Both the position numbers and the translations under genes were made by a program. The notes below the pieces were generated by a model, which was not told the DNA's origin, did not search any database, and was given only the letters and a program-made list of their open reading frames with translations. This document shows, piece after piece, positions 55,173 through 63,200 of a stretch of DNA of 64,000 bases (positions are counted from its first letter, which is position 1; each line of letters begins with the position of its first letter). Source of the DNA: Acidobacteriota bacterium (lineage in GTDB: Bacteria; Acidobacteriota; Terriglobia; Acidiferrales; UBA7541); contig JAJYLB010000002.1 of NCBI GenBank assembly GCA_021788095.1, positions 124,001-188,000 on the forward strand, in the 5' to 3' direction.

Positions 55173-55811
55173 TCAGTATTCCAGGATCGCCAACTGCTTC
55201 CGGAACGCCGCCCGGCCCATGGCATTGGCCCGGTACGCATCGATCGTCATCTTGGAGGCCTGGACGACGATGACCGAATGCTGGAGTCCGCGATCGCCCA
55301 AGGCGACCGTATGAATCACAATCGCCACGGAATCCTTGGGCGCCAGATTCGACATCGCGGGACCGAACTGCGCGAGCACGCGTTCGGCCAGATCCAGGGC
55401 CTGCTGGCGGCGACGGAGCTGGGTGGCGCGCTGCTGTTTCAACTGTTGTGGTGTGGGCAGGGTAGCAAACGGGCCGAGAGTCGTGGTCTGGGAGAGGTTC
55501 AGTTCGAAATCGAGTACGACGCCGTAGCCTGGCAGGTAGGCTCCCCGCGCCCGATCCATCACGCCGAAGGGCCCCGAGAAAGTCTGGGCGATGGCTTGAT
55601 TGAGAACGGACTCGAACAATCCGATCTCATCTTTGATCTTCTTGAGTTGGGGCGCCTGCGAAGCAGGGGCGCCGAAGCCGGGTAGCGCGGCCGCCACGAG
55701 CAGCGCCAGGAAAACGAGCGCGCCCGGAGGCCGGTGGAAAAACGCGCGGGCAAGAATGCCCGCGCCACTGTTAAAGTGGCTCGCCATTGCTGGTTGCCTC
55801 TCCACGTTCAT
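55173..55811 (-). CDS. Uncharacterised exported protein between the anti-sigma factor and gspE
   Basis: 212 residues; no family recognised. A signal-peptide core (GALVFLALLVAAALPGFGA) is preceded by a tail of about 30 residues (SHFNSGAGILARAFFHRPPG) encoded by dispersed repeat family E. The mature part is mixed alpha/beta with a Gln/Arg-rich helix (PTPQQLKQQRATQLRRRQQALDLAERVLAQF) and ends VVQASKMTIDAYRANAMG. The ATG overlaps the anti-sigma stop (ATGA). It may act in the periplasm with the anti-sigma factor or the secretion machine. Confidence 0.7.
   Translation of the reverse strand: MNVERQPAMASHFNSGAGILARAFFHRPPGALVFLALLVAAALPGFGAPASQAPQLKKIKDEIGLFESVLNQAIAQTFSGPFGVMDRARGAYLPGYGVVLDFELNLSQTTTLGPFATLPTPQQLKQQRATQLRRRQQALDLAERVLAQFGPAMSNLAPKDSVAIVIHTVALGDRGLQHSVIVVQASKMTIDAYRANAMGRAAFRKQLAILEY
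55743..55770. repeat. Dispersed palindrome family E, copy 3 (within a coding region)
   Basis: CGCGCGGGCAAGAATGCCCG then CGCCACTG, matching copies at 37058 and 41832 with one or two changes. Here it is read on the opposite strand to the amidohydrolase copy, giving SGAGILARAFF in the protein before gspE. Confidence 0.8.
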
Positions 55812-56476
55812 TCCGTTCCCGGATTGGATTGCGGGGCGGGTTTGGCTCGCTCCGCGGTGAGTTGCCACAGGCTACGCAGATTCAGCTGTTGCTCCTCCAC
55901 CTGATTCCAGAGGTAAGCTTGCGAATCGCGCAGAAGCTGCAGCCGGGAACTGACCTCTCCCCAGCGCTTCGCTTCGGACGGTTTCGAGGAAGAAGCGAGC
56001 GCCGCCTGAGGAGCGCCGCCAGCCGCGCTCTCCGTGGCCACCGCATTCTGGACCGCCGCACGCACCCACGCCTGCACTTGCGCCTGCGTCACCTGTTGCG
56101 AAGCGAGCGGATTCGAAACGGCCGATCCCGAAAATGCCATCTCGAGCCGCTTTCCCTGCCACGCTACCGAGGGCCGCAAAATTACCAGAGCGACCAGGCT
56201 CGCTGTCACGAGCGCGGCGCTCGCGAAAGAAAACCATCGCCATGCCGCTTCCCACCAGGGAGCCGACATGGGGCGAAAGGCGAGGTTCAGCCCGGGAGGG
56301 GGTTCCTCCACGGGCCATCCGCGGCGCAGCGCCGCTTCGACCGCCTGGCTGCGGGCCAGTTCTCGCTGGCAGGCGGCGCAACCGGCCTCGTGGCGGGCGA
56401 AATCGGTCTGCTTCTCCTCGGGCAGCTCGCCGCCCAATGCTTCGAGAATCGAGTCACGAAATTCGCGGCAATCCAT
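55808..56476 (-). CDS. Zinc-binding anti-sigma factor
   Basis: 222 residues. The N-terminus (MDCREFRDSILEALGGELPEE...FARHEAGCAACQREL) has the HxxxCxxC motif (H29, C33, C36) plus C3, the ZAS anti-sigma fold. One membrane helix follows (about 84-106, FSFASAALVTASLVALVIL), then a periplasmic Gln/Ala-rich helical domain. It should hold the ECF sigma factor encoded just upstream. It overlaps the next gene (ATGA). Confidence 0.88.
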   Translation of the reverse strand: MDCREFRDSILEALGGELPEEKQTDFARHEAGCAACQRELARSQAVEAALRRGWPVEEPPPGLNLAFRPMSAPWWEAAWRWFSFASAALVTASLVALVILRPSVAWQGKRLEMAFSGSAVSNPLASQQVTQAQVQAWVRAAVQNAVATESAAGGAPQAALASSSKPSEAKRWGEVSSRLQLLRDSQAYLWNQVEEQQLNLRSLWQLTAERAKPAPQSNPGTE

Positions 56477-56535
56477 GGCATGCCTCCACACGAAGACCAT
56501 CACTCTTGGATCGGAAGGGACGTTCGTAAAAGCCT

Positions 56536-56619
56536 GTTTTTCTGGCCAATATTTTAGAGCAGTGCGTTGACACGACTGGATTCCCGCTTTCGCGGGAATG
56601 ACCAGGTATGGGGGCTGTG
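56536..56619. repeat. Dispersed palindrome family B, copy 3
   Basis: ATTCCCGC (56580-56587) / GCGGGAAT (56592-56599), within a longer block shared with 4256-4405 (TTTCTGGCCAA...CGACTGGATTCCC...GCTCGACCGGTTC). It lies in the 165-bp gap between the sigma and anti-sigma genes, so may weaken their co-expression. Confidence 0.75.
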
Positions 56620-56641
56620 CGCTCGACCGGTTCAGTAAGAA

Positions 56642-57217
56642 TCAGGGATTTTCCGGCGGGTTCGGATCGTCCCACGCCGCACGAATGGTTTCGAACGCCT
56701 TGTAGAGGCGCGACTTCACCGTGCTCGCGGGGCAATCCACGATCGTGGCAATTTCGTCGAATTTGAAGCCGTGATACACCTTGAGCAGAAGCGCTTCCCG
56801 CTGCTCTTGCGGCAGGCGCAAGATCAGCTCGCGCACCGCGAGTTGGTGTTCCTGCGAGCCGAGCACCGAGCCGTGAAGGTCGGTGCCGGGCTGCGGAATC
56901 GCCGCCTGGCCGCCGGAATCGGCCGGGGCGGGCCTGCTGCGGACGTGAGACCAGAAAGCGTGAACGGCGATGCGAAAGAGCCAGGGAGCGAATTTCTCCT
57001 TGTCCCGCAGATCTTTCAAGCGGGTGAACGCGCGGAGAAAGGCGTCTTGCGAGAGGTCGCGCGCCAACTCGCGGTCTCCGCTCAAGCGCACCAAGAAGCT
57101 GTAGAGAGGTCGCTCCCATCGCCAGACCAGCAGGCTGAAAGCCTCCACGCGGCCGGCCAGCACCTCATCGACCACGGCCTTGTCCGCTGGTTGCCCGTTC
57201 TCTTCCTTCATTCCCAT
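56642..57217 (-). CDS. ECF-type RNA polymerase sigma factor
   Basis: About 191 residues. Region 2 includes RELARDLSQDAFLRAFTRLKDLRD (the -10-binding part) and region 4 LPQEQREALLLKVYHGFKFDEIATIVDCPASTVKSRLYKAFETIR (-35 recognition). Regions 1 and 3 are absent, as in all ECF factors. It is followed by a zinc anti-sigma gene and then the gsp cluster, in the same orientation. The ATG at 57217 is chosen; TTG 57226 and ATG 57211 are alternatives. Confidence 0.93.
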   Translation of the reverse strand: MGMKEENGQPADKAVVDEVLAGRVEAFSLLVWRWERPLYSFLVRLSGDRELARDLSQDAFLRAFTRLKDLRDKEKFAPWLFRIAVHAFWSHVRSRPAPADSGGQAAIPQPGTDLHGSVLGSQEHQLAVRELILRLPQEQREALLLKVYHGFKFDEIATIVDCPASTVKSRLYKAFETIRAAWDDPNPPENP

Positions 57218-57252
57218 AGACGCCAAATCCCGTCAAAAAGACGAAACCACTT

Positions 57253-58764
57253 CTAGTTCTCCCTGACTTCGCGCGCGGGAAGCTCGCCGGGGGCCTCCCG
57301 GCCCGCCCGCAAGCGCTCGGTTAGGGTCAGCCAAACCGGTTTCTCCGCCACGGCGACGAACTGGTAGGCGAACACACGGCGAAAGGCCTGCGTCACCGCG
57401 CGCAAGCCTCGGTAAAGACCGCGAAACCACCAGCGTTGCCGGGCCCCGGGGAACAGCCAAGGCAAGGGGACAGGCGTCGGCAGGACCCGGAGCACCTCGA
57501 GACCGGCGGATTCGAGCAAGTCGTGAAAGGTGCGGAGGGTGAAAAAGCGCATGTGGGTGGCGTCGAGGACGCCCGCGGGCTCGTAGCGGAACCGGCCGAA
57601 GAGCAGGTTCAGCCGGACGTAAAGGTTGGCTACGTTGGGCACGCAGGCGATCAGGCGGCCGCCGGACCTCAGGGTAGCGGCGAGCTTCTCGAGGGCTTCG
57701 CGCGGCTGGCCGAGGTGCTCGATCACATCGGCGACCAAAACGCAATCGAAAGCCTCGGCGTAACGGCTGAGATCGAGCGTTTGGACGTCTCCCAGGATCA
57801 GCTCGCTGCACGCGGCGCTGGCGCGCTCGGCGCGCTCGGGATGGCACTCGATTCCGGTGACGGCGTGGCCGCGGCCCGCGAGGGCTCGGTCCAGGTAGCC
57901 GCTCGCCGTGCCGACGTCCAGGATGTGAAGGGGCGGGGACGCGGGGAGAAGGTCGAGGATGACCTGATGGCTGCTTCCCGGGTCGTCGTGGAAGCGGTAA
58001 TCGGGTTCCGGCACCGCGTAGCGGGAGCTATAAAGCAGGTGCCATCTCGTCAGCCGGAACTTCGTGGTTTCCCACAGACAGCCGAGGGCGTAGGGAACGG
58101 CGTTCCCGAAATGGATCTCCTGGCCGGCGAAGGCGGGAACCGAAACCTCGCGGAAGCGGCAGCCGTGCGCGTGCAACTGGAGCAGAACTTCCGTATCGAA
58201 GAGCCAGGAGTCGCTGTTGCGCTCGAGCGGCAACTTCGCCAAGGCGCTCGAGCGGTAGGCGCGGAACCCGGAATGGAAGTCCCGCAGCCCGAGACCGGTC
58301 ATCCCGTTTTGGAGAGCGGTCAAGAAGCGATTGGCCAGGAATTTGGAAAACGGCATGGCCGAGGCGGAAGGGCGGGAGCCCCGCTCGAGGCGCGCTCCGA
58401 TCGCGACGTCGGCTTGCTCCGACTCGAGCGCGGCCAGTAGGGCGCCCAGGCGCTCCGGGGCGTAGCGACCGTCCCCATGAAGCACGGCGACCGCATCGAA
58501 CCCGCGCCGGAGAACGTACTCGAAGCCCCGCTTCTGATTCCCGCCGTAGCCTCGATACCGGGGGTTCCGGAAGACCTCGATCTTCTGGAGGCCATGGTGG
58601 CGCTTGTAGTCCAGCGCGGCGTCGTAGCTGCCGTCGCTGCTCGAATCGTCGAACACCACCACTTCCTCGACCCGATCGAGGACGGCGAGGGGAATCCGCG
58701 CCAGCGTCTCGAGCAGCCGGCTCGCCGTGTTGAAACTCACGATGAGAATCGCAATGCGTGGCAT
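57253..58764 (-). CDS. Glycosyltransferase family 2 / SAM-methyltransferase fusion
   Basis: 503 residues. The N-terminal GT2 domain (1-240) has VVVFDDSSSDGS, NPRYRGYGGNQKRGFEYVL and VLHGDGRYAPE, typical of the DPM1/dolichol-phosphate-mannose-synthase-like subfamily. The C-terminal domain (about 275-450) is a class I methyltransferase with LHILDVGTASGYLDRAL and DCVLVADVIEHL. No membrane helices. It may build and methylate a surface glycan or lipid-linked sugar. The two activities in one chain imply sequential use on a common substrate. Confidence 0.88.
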   Translation of the reverse strand: MPRIAILIVSFNTASRLLETLARIPLAVLDRVEEVVVFDDSSSDGSYDAALDYKRHHGLQKIEVFRNPRYRGYGGNQKRGFEYVLRRGFDAVAVLHGDGRYAPERLGALLAALESEQADVAIGARLERGSRPSASAMPFSKFLANRFLTALQNGMTGLGLRDFHSGFRAYRSSALAKLPLERNSDSWLFDTEVLLQLHAHGCRFREVSVPAFAGQEIHFGNAVPYALGCLWETTKFRLTRWHLLYSSRYAVPEPDYRFHDDPGSSHQVILDLLPASPPLHILDVGTASGYLDRALAGRGHAVTGIECHPERAERASAACSELILGDVQTLDLSRYAEAFDCVLVADVIEHLGQPREALEKLAATLRSGGRLIACVPNVANLYVRLNLLFGRFRYEPAGVLDATHMRFFTLRTFHDLLESAGLEVLRVLPTPVPLPWLFPGARQRWWFRGLYRGLRAVTQAFRRVFAYQFVAVAEKPVWLTLTERLRAGREAPGELPAREVREN

Positions 58765-58840
58765 GAGCGGGGCTTAGGAACACCCGGAAGGCGAGATGGA
58801 CGGCCGTAGGCGGGGGATCACCCTTTCTCCGCGCCCCGCC

Positions 58841-59557
58841 TCAAACCCCAGGAGCGGCCACGGCCACAAATCCTACAGCGAAATCCTTTTTCCGATCAAG
58901 CTTGTCCAGGTAGTAGAGAAGCAGCGGGAAAAGGAAGCCGAAGAAAGGCGCGAGCGGCACGAACAGGATCCAGCCGGCCCCGCGCTCGAAAAACTGCAAC
59001 AGATCGATGGAAAGCTTGGCGATCAGGAGAAAGTAACCTCCGGTAGGTTGCAAGTCGAGCAGGCGGAAGCCCGACGACCGCAGCAGATGCTCGAGACCAA
59101 AGCGGGTGTATCGGTAGAAATCGTGCGGCTCCTGATGCAGTTCCCAGAATTGCGGCACGGCGATCAGCAACCGGCCTCCCGGATCGAGCACGCGCCGCAC
59201 TTCCCGCAGCGCGACGCCGGGATCGGTCAGGTGTTCGAGGACCACGATGCTGATGGCCGCGGAAAAACTGGCGTCGGGAAAAGGCAAGGCGTCGAGATTG
59301 GCGATCGCCGACAGCCGGCCGTAGTCCCACCGCGGATCGCCCACCATGTTGTCTACACCCACGTACCGGTTCGCGGCGAAAAGCGGCCGGAAGCCGCACT
59401 CCCCCGCACCCGCGTCGAGCACTCGCGCCCCCGGGGGCAGGGCCGCGGCGAATGCCTTCAGCCGATCCTCGATGCGCGCGTGAAAAGGGTCGAGCCTCCG
59501 GAGTAAAAACCGGGGTAAGAGGGAGCGCGCCCGCCCGAGTATTCTGCTGTCGTGCAA
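58841..59557 (-). CDS. Class I SAM-dependent methyltransferase (membrane-associated C-terminus)
   Basis: 238 residues. Motif I ARVLDAGAGECG, then VGVDNMVGD and the DAG-type PFPDASFSAAISIVVLEHLTDP, followed by EVRRVLDPGGRLLIAVPQFW, mark a ubiE/COQ5-like methyltransferase. The C-terminus has a strongly hydrophobic segment (GWILFVPLAPFFGFLFPLLLYYL), so it probably sits at the membrane. Divergent from the receiver-like gene and in the same direction as the GT2/methyltransferase gene, 76 bp from it. Substrate unknown, perhaps a polysaccharide precursor. Confidence 0.85.
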   Translation of the reverse strand: MHDSRILGRARSLLPRFLLRRLDPFHARIEDRLKAFAAALPPGARVLDAGAGECGFRPLFAANRYVGVDNMVGDPRWDYGRLSAIANLDALPFPDASFSAAISIVVLEHLTDPGVALREVRRVLDPGGRLLIAVPQFWELHQEPHDFYRYTRFGLEHLLRSSGFRLLDLQPTGGYFLLIAKLSIDLLQFFERGAGWILFVPLAPFFGFLFPLLLYYLDKLDRKKDFAVGFVAVAAPGV

Positions 59558-59657
59558 TTCCGCCCTCAGCTCTATGCGTTCGGGGCCCTCCCGTCCGAAG
59601 CTTCGGGATGGCGCCGGACCGCGAGCAAGCTAGAGAGTATAAGCGAAAGGCCCGGGT

Positions 59658-59730
59658 AGTACTTTTGGGGTACCGAGGCCGGTACGCCGTGGGTACCGCA
59701 GTCCCGGCCGCGGGTTCGGCACTTTGGTAC
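59658..59730. promoter_or_regulatory. Array of five GTAC boxes in helical phase between divergent genes
   Basis: GTAC occurs at 59659, 59670, 59682, 59693 and 59727, with spacings of 11, 12, 11 and 34 bases (about one, one, one and three helical turns). Four are flanked by G or GG on the left, giving the box (G)GGTAC(C). The array lies 60-135 bases before the receiver gene and also upstream of the methyltransferase gene. A cooperative regulator binding site is inferred; no protein is known to bind it. Confidence 0.5.
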
Positions 59731-59792
59731 GAATTTGAACGTTCCGCCCGGCTCTCTTTCGGGTTATCTCTGGGGAGGCGGGAGCAGACACC

Positions 59793-60158
59793 GTGAAACC
59801 TTTGAGACCCATCCGCGTGGTCGTTGCCAATCGCCCGAAACTGATGCGCGAGGCGGTGGTGAATGCGATTGCCGGCCAGCCGGACGTCGTGATCGTCACC
59901 GAGGTCGCCAACGAATCCGACCTGGCGAAAGTGATCGCGCGTACGGATCCAGACGTCCTGATCGTCACGCTACAGCGATCGGATCGTTTGCCCGACGCCT
60001 GCTATTCCCTGCTTCAGAGCCACCCCTTTCTGAAAATTATCGGGGTGGCTCCGGACCGCGACAGCTTTCAGTTTTACTGGGCTTCCTTGAACATCCAGTC
60101 CCACCGCCTGGAAGGCTCGCGAGAGAGCATCCTGGAAGCGCTGCGCAGGAGCGTGTAG
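59793..60158 (+). CDS. Stand-alone receiver-like protein lacking phosphorylation residues
   Basis: 121 residues with the NarL-type receiver pattern (IRVVVANRPKLMREAVVNAI, then PDVLIVTLQ). The acidic pair that binds magnesium is replaced by A12-N13, the phospho-Asp position by T59, and the conserved Lys is missing, so it cannot work as a phosphorylated response regulator. No output domain. It leads into the SLBB export gene 116 bp downstream, suggesting a role in control of the polysaccharide locus. Starts with GTG after GGGAGC. Confidence 0.7.
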   Translation: MKPLRPIRVVVANRPKLMREAVVNAIAGQPDVVIVTEVANESDLAKVIARTDPDVLIVTLQRSDRLPDACYSLLQSHPFLKIIGVAPDRDSFQFYWASLNIQSHRLEGSRESILEALRRSV

Positions 60159-60274
60159 CGAATGGAGCAAGCCGAGGTGACACTCGCGACAGGATCGCCG
60201 GTGGGAGTCGGAACCCGCGGCTCGGACAGGCTCGAAGCCCATCCGCCGGGCCAGTATCGTCAGGGGAGGTAGAC

Positions 60275-63200
60275 ATGTGGAATGCGACAGAAACCGGGAA
60301 TACGCTACCGGGAGGCATGCGCGCCCGCGAGCGCGGGGCGCGGCTGGCGCTTGCCGCCGCCTTGCTGGTGGCGCTGCCTGTCGTCTCCCAAGCCCGGCAA
60401 CAGTCTTCCGGCTCGGCCGCTTCCGAGGCTTCCGCGCCACAGCAGGCCGGAGGCGGGCAGCGGCGGCAGCCCTACACTCTTTCGCCGAATTCCACGACGC
60501 CTCTGGCGGAGCAGAACCTGAGTTTGGTGGCGGCGTCGGCGAGCGACATCACGGCGGTTTTGAAGACGCAGCCCGGACTGATGGTCGAGCTGAAACGGTG
60601 GGTGGCGGAAGATGCCACGTCGCGGGGTCAGATCCTGGTCGACAGCGACCTGACGGACGACGCCATCTACAATCGCTTAAATACCGATCCGAAACTTCGC
60701 GGCGTCGCCACGCTCCTGCTTCAGCGCTACGGTTATCTCCTCCCCGAGATCAATCCGCTGTCCCAGCAGGGACAGCAGCAGGCATTGCTGATGAAGGAGC
60801 GAACCGCACGGCTCGCGAGCATCCAGGAACAAGAGGCAACGGCTCCGCCGCCCAAACCCACCTCCCAGAATGCCGGCTCAGCGTCCACGTGCAACCCGCT
60901 GCAAGATCCCAGTTGTCTCTCCTCGAAGGGGGTTTCGGCGCCGGGGTACGTGGCCGGCTTGGGTGGCTCCCCTTACGGTGGCATGTACCCCTATGGAGGG
61001 ACTTTGCCCGTCCTGCCCTATTCCACGCCATTCCTCGAGCAGGAAGTAAGTGCGCCTCTGTCGAATCCCGGCCTGGGCCAAGGGGGAATGCTGGGCGCGG
61101 CGATCGCGGCAGGCGGGTCCGGCTCGGGATCGGGAGTGAGCCAATCCATCCTGTCTCAGTCCGCGGGCGGCTTGGGACAGTCATCCCTCTTGGCAGCCGG
61201 AAGCGGGTTGGACGGCTACGCGCTGAGCGGCGGCTCGACGGGCGAAGCCTCGCTCGCGGGAGGATCGCAACCGGCGGTTTACAGGCCTTGGTATGCGCAG
61301 CCCGGGACCGCGGGGGCCAAAGGCAACGCCGGCGCGGCCACGCCCGGAATGGTTCGCCGGCCCGACCCCTTCAGCGGCGTTCCGTCCCTCTACGACATGT
61401 ACATGCAGGCGGCCCCGCAGCCCGAGCACCCCGAACGTTTCGGCGAAGCCGTCTTCGCCAACACCCCGGCGGCAGAGCAACTGATTCCGATGGATCTTCC
61501 CGCGAGCCCCGACTACGTGGTGGGCCCGGGCGATGTGCTTACGGTCAACATGTGGGGAAGCGTTCCCGCACGCTTTGAGCGGACGGTAGACCGCACGGGC
61601 CGCATCGCGCTCCCCGAAGTCGGCCCCGTTTCCGTCACCGGCAAAACGCTGGGGGACGTGCAGAATATGGTCCAGAGCGCTTTGCGCACGCAATATCGGG
61701 ATGCTTCGGCGGATGTATCGTTGACGCTGATCCGCAGCGTGCGAGTCTACGTGGTAGGCGACGTGATGCGTCCCGGGGCTTACGATGTCAGCTCGCTCTC
61801 CACGCCGCTCAACGCGGAACTGGCCGCGGGCGGCCCGACGCCCAACGGGTCCATCCGCGTGCTCCAGCACTGGCGCCAAGGCAAGCTGCTGCAGACTCTC
61901 GACGTCTACAACCTGCTGCTCAAGGGCATCACTTCCGACGTGCTTCCCCTGGAGAACGGCGACACGGTGCGCGTGCCGACGGTCGAAACCCAGGTGACCG
62001 TGGAGGGAATGGTGCGGCGGCCCGCGATCTACGAGCTCAACGGCGAAACCGATTTGGCGCAAGTGCTCGAACTCGCCGGCGGAGTCCTGCCGACGGCTAC
62101 GCTCGATCACATCGAGGTCGATCGGCTGGTCGCCCACCAGAAGCGCACCATGCTCAGCCTCAACTTTTCCGACAAGACCGACCCCGCGGAAGTGGAGAAG
62201 CAGCTCGCCGCGTTCACGGTGGAGAACGGCGATCGGATCGACGTTTTCCCCATCGCTCCCTACACGCAAGGCGCGGTCTATCTGGAGGGTCACGTGCTCC
62301 GGCCGGGCAAGTACGCGTACCGGCCCGGAATGACGCTGACGGATTTGATCTCCTCCTACAAGACGCTTCTGCCCATGCCGGCGAGCTACGCCGAAATCAT
62401 CCGGCTTTCTCCCCCGGATTTTCGTCCCACCGTTCTCAGCGTGAATTTGACCAAGGCGATGGCCCATCCCGCGGCGGCGCCGAAACTGGAGCCGCTCGAT
62501 ACGGTGCGCGTCTACAGCCGTTACGACTTTACGAGCCCGCCCACGGTGTACGTCGGGGGCGATGTGCGCCATCCGGGCCTTTACCGGACCGAGGGACAGA
62601 TACATCTGAGCGATGCCGTCGCCTTGGCGGGAGGGCTTTCCCAGGATGCGGACTTGAACTACGCCCAGGTCTTTCACCCGCTTCCGAACGGGCGCATGAA
62701 AGTCTCCAGCGTGAATCTGGAGAAAGCGATGGACGGGGACACCGCCGACAACGTGCTGCTCGGGTCGCGGGATCTGGTGGTGGTGCCGCCGAGCCCCGGC
62801 CGCGTGGACCCCGCCGTGGTCTACATCGAGGGTGAAGTCAACCATCCCGGCCGCTATCCGCTCACGGTGGATATGCGGGTTGCCGACCTGATTCAGTTGG
62901 GCGGAGGACTGCGCCGGAGCGCCGATCGGGGCGTGGCGGACCTGATGAGGTATACGGTGCACGACAATAGCGCGCTCACCGGCGAACCGATGACGATCAG
63001 CATCTCCCGGGCCCTCGGCGGAGATCCCCGCAACGATCTCGCCCTGCACGATGGAGACGTGCTGACCATCCGCGAGCTGCCTGGATGGAACGACATCGGC
63101 GCCTCGGTGACGGTCTCGGGCGAAGTGGTGCATCCCGGCACCTACCCCATTCGGCCCAATGAGAAGCTGAGCACGGTGCTCGAACAAGCCGGCGGTTTCC

